From NCBI GenBank assembly GCA_020638635.1, contig JACKIE010000004.1, positions 124,001-188,000 on the forward strand: DNA of 64,000 bases, in the 5' to 3' direction. The stretch is from Planctomycetota bacterium (GTDB lineage: Bacteria > Planctomycetota > UBA8742 > UBA2392). A program made the position numbers and the translations under genes. The notes below the pieces were generated by a model. The model worked only from the letters and a program-made list of their open reading frames with translations, was not told the DNA's origin and ran no database searches. Positions 24,547 through 33,125 of the stretch are shown piece by piece (position 1 is the first letter of the stretch; the number at the start of each line of letters is the position of its first letter).

Positions 24547-26061
24547 CTATTCGCCCAAATCCCGGAAGCAGGCGTAGCCTTCTTTAAACTGTTGCTGGAA
24601 GAACTGGCGGGCTTGCGTTGCCGGCTCGGCTGCTTTGCCCTTGGCCTTGGCGAACAGCTCCAGCGCGTTGCGGTGGTGCAGGCCCAGTTGCAGCACCGGG
24701 ATCTGGTAGCGCCGGCCCAGCCCCTGCAGCAACTCCTGCGTCGCCTCCCACTCGTCGCGCGCGAGCTTCTCCTGGCCGGCCGCCAGCGCCAGGTCGCAGG
24801 CCGTGGCGTGCCCCCGGAACCGGTCCACAGGGCTCTCGGCCTCGATGCGCGCGCGGTGCGCGTCTGACTTCAGAAACTCGCGCACGCCCCCGCCCTTGCC
24901 CTCCAGTACCCGGCAGTACAGCTCTGCGTACTCCGCCAGGAAGGCCGACACACGGCCGCGCACCGCCGCATGGCCCGTGTATAACGCGAGTGCGTCCCTG
25001 ATCACGCGCGGGTTGCGCTCCCAGAAACAGAAACTCAGCGCGGCCGTCACTGACGCGCCCACGGCCTCCTCGCGCCCGTCGCGCAGCCATTGCTTGTGCT
25101 GGGCCAGTTTTGACGCCGGGTCGCTGAGGCCCATGAAGAACTCGGCCGTGGCCAGCTCGGCCGCGTAGTACTCGAGCTCCGGCGGTCCCAGCCGGTTGGC
25201 AGCGTCGATCACCCGCGGGCCGCCCTCGCGCAGGCGCCCCAGCAGCATCAGCGCCATGCCTTCCGACAGGCGCAGCAGCTGGTAGTCGGGCGTGGCTTCC
25301 AGGTCAAGCGCGAGTTCCTGCGCCGCCCGCGTGGTGCGACGCGCGTCCTCGATGCGCCCCACGCGCAGCAGGTAGATGGCGTGGGCGTTGATCTCGTGCA
25401 TGGCCATCAGGTCGGGCTCGGCCAGCGCCAGGTAGCGCGCGATCGCCTTGTGCTGCAGCTTCAGCGCCGACTCGTCTTTGCGCTGCACGGAAAGCAGGTG
25501 CGCCTCATAGTGGTCCAGGCGGCGCAGCAGCACGTCGTCGTCGCAGAAGCGGCTCGCCTGGCGCGCGGCATTGCACAGGAAGTCAGCCTTCTGCATCTCG
25601 CGCGCCTCGATGGCCGCGTGCAGCTGGTCCAGCAGGTCTCTCAGGAAGCCGGCCGTGCGCAGGTGCAGTTGCGCGCGCAGCTTCTCGAAGGCCTCGATGT
25701 TGTCGCTCAGCTCGCGCAGCAGCTTGCGGTCGGGCTTGCCCGACAGCGCCCCCAGGCGCACGCGGGCCACGGCCTCCATGGCGCGCACCAGCTCGAGCAT
25801 GTCGCGCGCCTGCACGCCGCCGGCGGCGTCCACGTCGGCCAGGTAGGTGGCGCCCTCGCCGGTCAGCAGCCAGGCCGGGTTCACGCCCAGTTTCTCGACC
25901 AGCCGCATGCAGAACTCGGCGGGCACGCGCATGCCGGCCAGGTAGCGGCTGACGTTGCTGGGCGTGACGCCTGTGTCGCGCGCGAGCCGCGCCTGGCTGT
26001 GCTCGGCGACCAGTTGTTCAAGCCGCGCGCGCAGGCCGGCCTCCTCGGTGCTGATCTGCAT
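24547..26061 (-). CDS. XRE-type HTH regulator with long TPR-like helical domain
   Basis: The protein has 504 residues. The N-terminal 65 residues form a Cro/CI-type helix-turn-helix (QARLARDTGVTPSNVSRYLAGMRVP). The other 430 residues are all-helical with repeating A/L patterns typical of TPR-like arrays (for example HKAIARYLALAEPDLMAMHE, ALDLEATPDYQLLRLSEGMAL). Regulators of this architecture bind peptides or proteins through the TPR part; whether that applies here is unknown. A strong GGAAGGGGGA precedes the ATG. The gene is convergent with icmF, with 3 bases between the stops, so there is no direct evidence that it controls icmF. Confidence 0.8.
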   Translation of the reverse strand: MQISTEEAGLRARLEQLVAEHSQARLARDTGVTPSNVSRYLAGMRVPAEFCMRLVEKLGVNPAWLLTGEGATYLADVDAAGGVQARDMLELVRAMEAVARVRLGALSGKPDRKLLRELSDNIEAFEKLRAQLHLRTAGFLRDLLDQLHAAIEAREMQKADFLCNAARQASRFCDDDVLLRRLDHYEAHLLSVQRKDESALKLQHKAIARYLALAEPDLMAMHEINAHAIYLLRVGRIEDARRTTRAAQELALDLEATPDYQLLRLSEGMALMLLGRLREGGPRVIDAANRLGPPELEYYAAELATAEFFMGLSDPASKLAQHKQWLRDGREEAVGASVTAALSFCFWERNPRVIRDALALYTGHAAVRGRVSAFLAEYAELYCRVLEGKGGGVREFLKSDAHRARIEAESPVDRFRGHATACDLALAAGQEKLARDEWEATQELLQGLGRRYQIPVLQLGLHHRNALELFAKAKGKAAEPATQARQFFQQQFKEGYACFRDLGE

Positions 26062-26223
26062 GGGTTCCCCCTTCCGTGCGGAACTGCACGGCCAGTGTAG
26101 CAGAGAATTTCGAAATGTCGTGCGGATACGCTATCAATAGGGCGTGGCCAAGGTGGCCCGAACATGGGGGCGAAGCCCCGGACGGAGCAAGGCTCCACAG
26201 CGCGGCAAGAAAGGAAGTGTGCC

Positions 26224-26682
26224 ATGAAGAAGCTCATGAGTGCGGTGATGGCGGTGGTGATCTGCGGGGCGGCGATGCTGGCAAGCGGCTGCGGCCCCGG
26301 CGCCGACGAGACGGTCAAGGGCTATCTCGACGCCCAGCAGGCCTACGACAGCGAAAAGGCCGTGGCGTCCCTGTGCGAAGAAGACCAGGCCGAGGCCCGC
26401 GAGACCGTGAAGGCGAAGATGGAAAAAGACAAGGCGGCCGGCAACAAGCTGGTCAGCTACGAGATCACCAGCGTCGAGAGCGACTCGGACGAGGCGATCG
26501 TGAAGGTGAACGTGACGCGCACCCGCAACGGCAAGGAGAAGGTTCGCGAAGAGATGTATTACGTGAAGAAGGAAGACGGCGGCTGGCGCGTCGACAAGGG
26601 CATGGACGACCTGCTGAACACCGACTACGAGGCCGAACTGGAAGAAAGCTGGAACACGGAAACCGAGGTCTCTGAAGAGTAG
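26224..26682 (+). CDS. Lipoprotein with DUF4878/NTF2-like domain
   Basis: This 152-residue protein has a lipoprotein signal (MAVVICGAAMLASGC, Cys24 as the lipidation site). The remaining domain has the helix-helix-sheet order of small NTF2-like lipoproteins: an ETVKGYLDAQQAYDSEKAVASLCEED helix pair, then strands KLVSYEITSVESDS, EAIVKVNVTRT, KEKVREEMYYVKKEDGGWRVD. Such proteins sit in the membrane on the outer face; function is unknown. A good AAGGAAG lies upstream of the ATG at 26224. Confidence 0.8.
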   Translation: MKKLMSAVMAVVICGAAMLASGCGPGADETVKGYLDAQQAYDSEKAVASLCEEDQAEARETVKAKMEKDKAAGNKLVSYEITSVESDSDEAIVKVNVTRTRNGKEKVREEMYYVKKEDGGWRVDKGMDDLLNTDYEAELEESWNTETEVSEE

Positions 26683-26718
26683 CCGCGCTGCCGGCGCCCA
26701 CGAGCCGGACAGCTGCAA

Positions 26719-26744
26719 GGGCCGCGACCGCAAGGCCGCGGCCC
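26719..26744 (+). terminator. GC-rich hairpin after the lipoprotein gene
   Basis: An 8-bp stem GGGCCGCG / CGCGGCCC with a 10-base loop lies 37 bases after the stop codon. The following tail is only weakly T-rich. Confidence 0.4.
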
Positions 26745-26818
26745 CGGCCATTTGCACACACCCGGCGCAGAATTGCTAAGATGAATAAGACCCCGCAGCC
26801 GACCCCAACGGCCGCCCA

Positions 26819-29446
26819 ATGCGCCGCGAACTTGCAGTCATCATCGGCCTCACCGCGCTGGTCGTGGCGCTGGTCCTCTTTCTGGGCCCGCAGCTGAGCA
26901 GCGTACGGCCGGCTGTGCCGAAGCCGGCCGACTCGATCCCCCTGCCGCCGCTGAAATCCGAGCGGTCCACGCCCGAGCCCGACCAGCCGCAAGATCTGCC
27001 GCCCCTGCGCGTCGAGGTGCTCGACGCCGTCACCGGCCGTCACATCGAACGCGACACGGTCGTGGACCTCACCCACTTGGATGGCACCTGGCTCGACCAG
27101 ATGCGCGGACGCTTTGACGGCGAGCCGATCGGGTTTACAGAGCCGCCAATCGGACGGCCACTGCTGTTGCGCCTGCGCCTGCCCGGCTACGTGGATGGCG
27201 CGGCCGGGCCGATCTTACTGGTACCGGGGGTGCCGACGGTGATCAGCGTGAAGCTGCTGCCGCTCTATCGCGTTGACATCGTCCCGCGTTTGCCGGAGGG
27301 CGACAAGTTCTACGCCGTGCGGGTGTTCAGCGTCGCGCCGCCCACGTGGCCGGAAACGCGGCCTTACTCTGAGTGGCGCGCGCCGGTGGGGGGATCGGCT
27401 GGGTTTATGCTGCCGCCGGGGCGCTACTGGTGCCAGCTTCCGAGGCACAACCCGACGGTTCACACGGACTATGAGGACCGCGGTAACTGGACTACCACAG
27501 ATTGGCTGAGCAAGACGCCGGGCTACCCCATCACCTGGCCGAACTTTCTGTTTGAGTTCGAGGTCAAGGATGCACCGGTGACCCTGGCACCCGAAGTAGC
27601 CTGGCCCAAGGGCGAACTGATGATCAGCGGCCGACTGGTGAATGCCAAGCAACAACCCCAGCCGCGGCGGCGCGTGCTGGCGATCCGCATGGGCCCGGGC
27701 TGCATGCGCGAGGTGGCGGGCAGCGCCAGAACCGACGAAGACGGGCGCTTCCTGTTGGACGGCCTTTTGCCCGGGGACTATCGAATCGCTGAGCAGGAAG
27801 GTGAGTACAACGATGGCGAAGAAGCGGACTGGCTCGGACGCTTGAAGGAAGGCGAACCGCCGCCCGAAGTGCTGCTGGTTACCGGCCGTGTACAGAAGGC
27901 CGTTGATGAGCCCAAGACGGGGTCCATCGCGATTCGCATGCTCCGCAATGGTGAGCCGATTGCAGGAGCCAAGCTTGAGTATCGCGCCCCGAAAGCGCCA
28001 CGAGGATGGTGGCAGTCGGTCCGCAACGAGGATGGATCTGATGGTCTTTCCGACGCGGCCGGTTGGATCCACCTGTTGAACGTCCCCGCCGGGGAATACC
28101 TGCTGAGGGGCAAGGCGCCGCGGTCGCTTTACTCGATGGACGTCACGGTGAAAGCCGGCAACCGTAACTCCTGCGATTACGAGTTGGCCCCCAGGGGAAG
28201 CGCTTCGCTTTCCGGCTACCTCAGATTCGAGGGCGGCACCTACCCGATTTGTACGTTGCAGGGTGCAACGGAAACCGATTCGGTCAGCCTGGATGTAGCC
28301 GAAGACGGGCTTGTTTCAGCGATTGGCATCGCCCCCGGAACGTGGCAGCTTCGAGCATACGACCGCGTGGGTTTCAAGCACGAGTACCCGCTTGAGTTCA
28401 CGGCGGACACGACGTTGGCGTTTGAGCGTGAGGAACGTTTTGCGCGCCTGACAGGGCAGCCGCCATATCCCGGCTTCTGGGACTTGCTGGCGAGCATCGA
28501 CTATGTCGACGCATTTGGCCTGCAGGATGAAAGGTGGCACCGCAAGCTTCGTGGCAGCCCGGACTGGACAGAGTCAATCTCCATCGACCACCTGCCGCGA
28601 CGCAAGTTCATGCTGGTCGCAAGGTCGGGCTACGGGAAGCGCGCGGTTGCTTTGGCTGACGTTGATACAACCGCCGGTGATGTCGCGGAGATCAACTGGA
28701 CGTTACTCGGAACGCCCGAAGGCGCCTCGGGCGGCACACTGGAAGTCGAGAGTCTGCGGTCGGTGGACCAGCCTTCAGCGGGATACGTTAACTTGTTTGT
28801 GGCCGAGTCAGCTTTCGGACCTGTCCTCGTTGTCCGGAAGCCGATTGAGATTCGATACGAGAAACTGCTGGTCAGCATTGGCAACCTGGTGCCAGGTAGC
28901 TGGAACGTCGCGTTGGAAGCTGACGGCTTTGAAACACTAAAGACCGCGATCACCATCAAGGAGAACCACAGAACAGTGGTTCAGCTGCGACCGGCTGCCA
29001 GCGCGCACAACGACGCGCATGACAGGCCGACGGGTGGAATCAACATCAAGCTGCCGGCGCCGCCGGCATCGACGGGGCCGCCGCCGGGGCCGGAGCCTGC
29101 ACTGCCGCGCGAGGCGGTGCCGCCGCCTTTGCCGCCGCGTCCGCCGTCCAACGACGAGCCGCTTGCCGGCCGCGAGGTTTGGCTCTATCCGACTGGCGCG
29201 GAGGTGGCCGAACTCTGGCACGCGCTGATCCACGTGCGCTACGGCAGACATTCTCGCCCCATTGCCGTCGCCGAGTCCACCTGGCACCTGCGCGCCAGCC
29301 TGGTCTATGCCCATGGCCGCCCCGCCATTCTGCTGCAGGGCATCGAAAGAGGCGCAACGGGGTTGACCCTGCGCCTGCCGGGGCGTGAGCCCGTGCGGGT
29401 GGAGCTTCAGCCCGACCAGTCGGCCTACAGTGTGGATGTGCCTTGA
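26819..29446 (+). CDS. Membrane-anchored protein with carboxypeptidase-regulatory-like repeats
   Basis: This 875-residue protein has an N-terminal signal anchor (residues 5-23) and a Pro-rich spacer. Several beta-sandwich units of the carboxypeptidase-regulatory type follow, with the tell-tale ...GRF.L.GL.PG.Y pattern at ARTDEDGRFLLDGLLPGDYRI and DAAGWIHLLNVPAGEYLLRG. A PPPGPEPALP / PPPLPPRPP linker (about residues 755-780) precedes a last domain ending in VRVELQPDQSAYSVDVP. No enzyme motif is seen; it is probably a surface adhesion or sensor protein. Its extracellular part resembles in style the C-terminal region of the sigma fusion at 3525-5882. Positions 27.5-29.0 kb are less GC3-biased than neighbouring genes. 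Confidence 0.75.
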   Translation: MRRELAVIIGLTALVVALVLFLGPQLSSVRPAVPKPADSIPLPPLKSERSTPEPDQPQDLPPLRVEVLDAVTGRHIERDTVVDLTHLDGTWLDQMRGRFDGEPIGFTEPPIGRPLLLRLRLPGYVDGAAGPILLVPGVPTVISVKLLPLYRVDIVPRLPEGDKFYAVRVFSVAPPTWPETRPYSEWRAPVGGSAGFMLPPGRYWCQLPRHNPTVHTDYEDRGNWTTTDWLSKTPGYPITWPNFLFEFEVKDAPVTLAPEVAWPKGELMISGRLVNAKQQPQPRRRVLAIRMGPGCMREVAGSARTDEDGRFLLDGLLPGDYRIAEQEGEYNDGEEADWLGRLKEGEPPPEVLLVTGRVQKAVDEPKTGSIAIRMLRNGEPIAGAKLEYRAPKAPRGWWQSVRNEDGSDGLSDAAGWIHLLNVPAGEYLLRGKAPRSLYSMDVTVKAGNRNSCDYELAPRGSASLSGYLRFEGGTYPICTLQGATETDSVSLDVAEDGLVSAIGIAPGTWQLRAYDRVGFKHEYPLEFTADTTLAFEREERFARLTGQPPYPGFWDLLASIDYVDAFGLQDERWHRKLRGSPDWTESISIDHLPRRKFMLVARSGYGKRAVALADVDTTAGDVAEINWTLLGTPEGASGGTLEVESLRSVDQPSAGYVNLFVAESAFGPVLVVRKPIEIRYEKLLVSIGNLVPGSWNVALEADGFETLKTAITIKENHRTVVQLRPAASAHNDAHDRPTGGINIKLPAPPASTGPPPGPEPALPREAVPPPLPPRPPSNDEPLAGREVWLYPTGAEVAELWHALIHVRYGRHSRPIAVAESTWHLRASLVYAHGRPAILLQGIERGATGLTLRLPGREPVRVELQPDQSAYSVDVP

Positions 29447-29482
29447 CGGGTCAAGATTGCTTGAAGGCCATGCGCAGGATGC

Positions 29483-29552
29483 GCATGCCACTTTGCGCAT
29501 TCCACATTGCGCATTCCACTTTGCGCATGCCACTTCGTGCAAGCCACTTTGG
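29483..29552. repeat. 14-bp tandem repeat, five copies
   Basis: Five consecutive 14-bp units (GCATGCCACTTTGC and variants GCATTCCACATTGC, GCATTCCACTTTGC, GCATGCCACTTCGT, GCAAGCCACTTTGG) fill the gap between two convergent genes, ending 3 bases before the aminotransferase stop codon. Confidence 0.85.
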
Positions 29553-29554
29553 GT

Positions 29555-30736
29555 CTAGGCGCCTACGCCCTGGGCTGCTGTGGCGAGCGCCGTTATCAGC
29601 GCATCGGCGAACTGCTTGATGTGCTCGGGCTTTACCGTCAGCGGCGGCAGCAGGCGGATCATGCTGGGGCGGTCGCAGCCGCCCACGATGATCTTCTGCT
29701 CCAGCAGGTTCCTGACGATCGGCTTGGCCGGGCACTCCAGGTCTACGCCCAGCAGCAGGCCTTTGCCCGTGATCGCCTTCACCTCGGGGATTCGGCCAAG
29801 CTCGTCGCGCACCACCAGCTCCATGGCCGCGGCGTTGGCCACCAGGTTCTGTGCCTTGAGAATCTCCAGGTTCGCCTTCAAGGCCGCCATGGCCAGCGGC
29901 CCACCGCCAAAGGTGCAGCCGTGCTCGCCGGGCGCGGGCGCGCTGGAAATCGCCTCGCTCAAAATCACCAATCCCAGCGGGAAGCCGCCCGCGGCGCCCT
30001 TGGCGCTGGTGCAGATGTCCGGCTCAACGCCCCAGTGCATGCCGGCGAACATTTCGCCCGTGCGGCCGAAGCCGGTCTGGACTTCGTCGAAGATCAGCGC
30101 GGTGCCGTAGCCGAGGCACAGCTCGCGCAGGGAGTCGTAATACTTGCGGCTGGCGATGCGCACGCCGCCCACGCTGGTGATGGGCTCGAGGATGATGGCG
30201 GCGACGTCCTCGCTCATCATCGCTTCCAGCGTGTCGAAATCGCCCAGCGGCACGAAATCGGTCAGGTTCGCCAGGTTGTCCGGGAAGTCGTCGCGCAGCT
30301 TGGGGTTGCCCGTCACGCTCAGGCTGCCGATGGTGCGTCCGTGGAAGCCGGATTCCATGGCGATCACGCGTGAGCGGCCGGTGGCGCGGCGCGCGATCTT
30401 GATCGCGGCCTCGTTCGCCTCCGTACCGCTGTTGACGAAGAAGACTGACTTGCTGTTGGGGTAGGCGTTTTCGAGCAGCAGCTTGGCGGCGTGGGCGCGG
30501 GTGTCGTTGTAGACGGCGTTGCTGAAGAAAATCAGCTTCTTGGCCTGCTCATGGATGGCTCCGACCAATTTTGGGTGCGAGTGGCCGATGCCGCAGACTG
30601 CGTGGCCCGCGTACAGGTCGAGGTATTTTTCACCCTTGTCGTCCCACACCCAGACGTCTTCGCCGCGCACGACGCTGATCGGCAGCTTGGTGTAGCTGGG
30701 CACCAGGCAGGCGTCTTCCTGTTCGCGCAGGTTCAT
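29555..30736 (-). CDS. argD: Acetylornithine/ornithine-type class III aminotransferase
   Basis: This 393-residue PLP enzyme carries SGTEANE (residues 103-109), FHGRTIGSL, ALIFDEVQTGFGRTG (Asp217) and TSAKGAAGGFPLG with the Schiff-base Lys246. The closest match by eye is acetylornithine aminotransferase (arginine biosynthesis), but no other arg gene is in the window, so an ornithine- or GABA-type role is possible. The open frame runs to 30832; the ATG at 30736 overlaps the stop of the upstream nnrD gene as ATGA and gives the family length. Confidence 0.88.
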   Translation of the reverse strand: MNLREQEDACLVPSYTKLPISVVRGEDVWVWDDKGEKYLDLYAGHAVCGIGHSHPKLVGAIHEQAKKLIFFSNAVYNDTRAHAAKLLLENAYPNSKSVFFVNSGTEANEAAIKIARRATGRSRVIAMESGFHGRTIGSLSVTGNPKLRDDFPDNLANLTDFVPLGDFDTLEAMMSEDVAAIILEPITSVGGVRIASRKYYDSLRELCLGYGTALIFDEVQTGFGRTGEMFAGMHWGVEPDICTSAKGAAGGFPLGLVILSEAISSAPAPGEHGCTFGGGPLAMAALKANLEILKAQNLVANAAAMELVVRDELGRIPEVKAITGKGLLLGVDLECPAKPIVRNLLEQKIIVGGCDRPSMIRLLPPLTVKPEHIKQFADALITALATAAQGVGA

Positions 30737-31647
30737 TTCTTCTCCGACTGCGCCTGGCAGCGTTTCGCGGCCTCGGGCAGTTCCTCGATGATATCCGTGG
30801 CAATCATCCCGATCTCGCCCATTCTGGCGCAAACCAGGTCGCCTGCAAGTCCATGGATGTAGGTTCCGAGACAGGCGGCCTCGAAGGCGTCAAAGCCCTG
30901 GCAGCGCAGCGCGGCAATCGCGCCGCTGAGCACGTCGCCCACGCCCGCCTTGGCCATGCCGGGGTTGCCGGTGTGGTTGGCGTACACGCGCTGGCCGTCG
31001 GTGACCACGGTGTGGTAGCCCTTGAGCACCAGCACCACTTTGTGCTTGCGGGCGAATGAGACGGCCACCTCGCGGCGGTGTTCGTCGCCATCCTTCAGGC
31101 TGGCGCCGTCGTAGACATCACCCAGCAGGCGCAGCATTTCACCGGGGTGCGGGGTCAGGATCGGCAGCCCGTTCGCCCGTGGGATACCGGCCAGCATCTC
31201 CGGGCCCTCGTGGGCGATGGCATTCAGGCCGTCGGCGTCGATCACCAGCTTGTGCTTCACCTGGGGCAGCAGGTTGACCACGGCCTGCACGGTCTGCGGG
31301 TTCTGGGACAGGCCGGGGCCGATCAGCATCACGTCGGAGCCTTCGGCCGCCTTCAGAATCTTGGCAGGCGCCATGGCGCTTATGGCGCCGTCTTCGGTTT
31401 CGGGCAGGGCGCTGGTCATCACGTTGGGGTCGCGCCCGGCCATCACGGCGGCGAGGCGCCAGGGCATGCCCACCCGCACCAGGCCGGCGCCGCAGCGCAA
31501 GGCGGCCCTTGAGCACAGCACGGCGGCGCCCGCCATGCCGACCGACCCGGCGACACAGTAGAGCCGACCTGCCTCGCCTTTGTGCATGGCGAGAGGCCGG
31601 CGCTTGAGCGGCGGCAGTTCGGTCACGATGTCCAGCTTGTCAGCCAC
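30733..31647 (-). CDS. nnrD: ADP/ATP-dependent NAD(P)H-hydrate dehydratase
   Basis: The protein (304 residues) belongs to the ribokinase-like NnrD/CARKD family that repairs hydrated NADH and NADPH. Visible signatures are HKGEAGRLYCVAGSVGMAGAA, LIGPGLSQNP, VIDADGLNAIA, ILTPHPGEMLRLL, VLKGYHTVVTDGQR and NHTGNPGMAKAGVGDVLSG with the catalytic Asp. The N-terminal epimerase domain (NnrE) found fused in many bacteria is absent. A GTG at 31647 is preferred; the frame also allows 31683. It is translationally coupled to the aminotransferase downstream. Confidence 0.9.
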   Translation of the reverse strand: MADKLDIVTELPPLKRRPLAMHKGEAGRLYCVAGSVGMAGAAVLCSRAALRCGAGLVRVGMPWRLAAVMAGRDPNVMTSALPETEDGAISAMAPAKILKAAEGSDVMLIGPGLSQNPQTVQAVVNLLPQVKHKLVIDADGLNAIAHEGPEMLAGIPRANGLPILTPHPGEMLRLLGDVYDGASLKDGDEHRREVAVSFARKHKVVLVLKGYHTVVTDGQRVYANHTGNPGMAKAGVGDVLSGAIAALRCQGFDAFEAACLGTYIHGLAGDLVCARMGEIGMIATDIIEELPEAAKRCQAQSEKK

Positions 31648-31698
31648 GCCGGGAGTATGGGTTTGACCGCACCCATGACGCAAGTGGCAGAAGAGGGG

Positions 31699-32316
31699 CT
31701 ACCTCCAGCGGCCGACCCTTGAGGCTTTGGCTTCGGTCTCGAGTTGCTTGAACTCGTCGGCGTGCCTGGTGTTGGGCGGGATGCGCATCGTCTCGGCCCA
31801 GCCTTCCTTTAACAGCAATTCGTTCAGCATGCGCCCGTCGGGCAGGTAGACGTAGGCCAGTGTGCGGCCGTACTTGTCTTCGCGCTCGGCGTCGTACTTC
31901 AGCTTCACCTGCGGGTCCTGCTCGAGCAGCTTGAACAGGAACATGGTGGCGCGCCAGCCGTCGCTGTCCGGGTCAACCTGCTCGCGCCCGAGCTCGGCGG
32001 TGTCGATGCCGATCAGGCGGATGCGTTCGCCCTTGCCGCGGTCGATCTCGATGGTGTCGCCGTCGATCACTTCGGTCACGGCGTAGTAGCCGGCCTTCTT
32101 TTTGTCAGGCGCGGGCAGGTAGAGGCGCGGGCGCTCAATGGTGGTTGAGCCCGCGGCGGGCGTGGGCGCATTGCCCGCGTAAATGCCATCGTCACGCAGG
32201 CGGAACGGCAGGTAGCCGCTGCTCCAGAGCACCACGCCGATCAGCGCCACCAGCGCGACCATCAGCGCCGCCGTGCGCCCCGTGGAAATCCGGCCGCTTT
32301 GATTTGTCCGGCTCAT
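31699..32316 (-). CDS. Membrane-anchored thermonuclease-like nuclease (SNase domain)
   Basis: The protein has 205 residues. A single TM helix (about 16-33) anchors an external staphylococcal-nuclease OB-fold: VTEVIDGDTIEIDRGKGERIRLIGIDTAE, then EDKYGRTLAYVYLPDGRMLNELLLKEGWAE. The metal-binding Asp residues (DGDT, GIDTAE) and the Arg of YGRTLAYV are retained, so calcium-dependent cleavage of DNA or RNA outside the cytoplasmic membrane is likely. The ATG at 32316 is chosen over the longer frame from 32655, which has no family similarity. Confidence 0.9.
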   Translation of the reverse strand: MSRTNQSGRISTGRTAALMVALVALIGVVLWSSGYLPFRLRDDGIYAGNAPTPAAGSTTIERPRLYLPAPDKKKAGYYAVTEVIDGDTIEIDRGKGERIRLIGIDTAELGREQVDPDSDGWRATMFLFKLLEQDPQVKLKYDAEREDKYGRTLAYVYLPDGRMLNELLLKEGWAETMRIPPNTRHADEFKQLETEAKASRVGRWR

Positions 32317-32342
32317 GCGCACAGTATAACGAAAATTGACAT

Positions 32343-32409
32343 CGCACGGGGACCGCAGAGGGCGCACGGAAAGTGCCGATTTCTCGGCGTCCTCTGTGGT
32401 CTCTGTGCG
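32343..32409. repeat. Inverted repeat with G/A-only mismatches (CGCAGAGG words)
   Basis: The arms are 32343-32365 and 32387-32409 (23 bases each). The left arm matches the reverse complement of the right at 19 of 23 positions. All four differences are G against A, so as RNA the stem would close with G-U wobbles. It lies in the divergent gap between the thermonuclease and PAP2 genes. Confidence 0.75.
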
Positions 32410-32442
32410 CGCGAGCTGTTGTAGTTTCTGGTTGCGAACAAG

Positions 32443-32979
32443 ATGAAACAGCTCGACCACACACTTTCCGCGCGGATTCATGGCTGGCGGCTGGGAGCGC
32501 TGGACTACCTGCTGGTGGTGCCGGGCATGCTGTTCGGCAGCTACGTGATGCCGCTGACCGTGCTGGCGCTGGGCCTGTGGCTGGGCTGGCGCTTCGGCCT
32601 GGTGTGCGTGATGACCGCACTGACCACCGTGGCGATCACCGGCCCCATGAAGCACTGGGTCGGCCGCGAACGCCCCGCGCCGCTGGAAGTCCCGCGCGCC
32701 TTCAAGCTGCGCAAGCTGGTGAACAACCCCAGCTTCCCCTCCGGCGACAGCGCGCAGGCCGGTGCGATCGTGACACTGCTGATTTTGCTGGGGCCGCTGG
32801 CCTGGCCGGCGGGGCTGCTGTTTCTGCCGCTTGTGCCTTTATGCATGCTGGCGCGGGTGTACTACGGCGCGCACTGGATCGGCGACACCATCGCCGGGGC
32901 CGCCATCGGGGCCGGGGTGGCAGGTGTCTACACGTTCTGGTTCGGCCAGTTTGTCGGCAGCGGGCTATTCGCGGCCTGA
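32443..32979 (+). CDS. PAP2-superfamily membrane phosphatase
   Basis: This 178-residue polytopic protein has the three PAP2 motifs: KHWVGRERP (Lys70...Arg77-Pro78), PSGDS (residues 99-103) and ARVYYGAHWIGD (Arg138, His144, Asp148). Such enzymes remove phosphate from lipid phosphates such as undecaprenyl-PP or phosphatidic acid. The middle motif carries Asp102 where most members have His; this PSGD variant occurs in other bacterial PAP2 proteins, so activity is still plausible. Five or six membrane helices are predicted. Confidence 0.88.
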   Translation: MKQLDHTLSARIHGWRLGALDYLLVVPGMLFGSYVMPLTVLALGLWLGWRFGLVCVMTALTTVAITGPMKHWVGRERPAPLEVPRAFKLRKLVNNPSFPSGDSAQAGAIVTLLILLGPLAWPAGLLFLPLVPLCMLARVYYGAHWIGDTIAGAAIGAGVAGVYTFWFGQFVGSGLFAA

Positions 32980-33014
32980 GGGTTTTCTATAAGGCAGTGC
33001 TGTTTTTAGAGTCT

Positions 33015-33106
33015 AGCGGTCAGAGGCCAGAGGTCAGGGAACTACAAGAGGGTCGGCGAAGTGCTCGGAGCCGGGGCCGTGTCCTGGACTCTGACCTCTG
33101 AACGCT
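33015..33106. repeat. Inverted repeat built from CAGAGGTCAGGG words
   Basis: Arms 33015-33038 and 33083-33106 are complementary at 20 of 24 positions. They consist of near-tandem GGTCAGAGG / CCAGAGGTCAGG words. It ends 19 bases before the metK start codon and so lies in the metK leader. Confidence 0.7.
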
Positions 33107-33125
33107 GATCCCTGATGGAGCAGTG

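Noticed and set aside
32980..33125. SAM riboswitch before metK
   Set aside because: No SAM-I, SAM-II or SAM-IV core is recognisable; the leader holds only the word-type inverted repeat.
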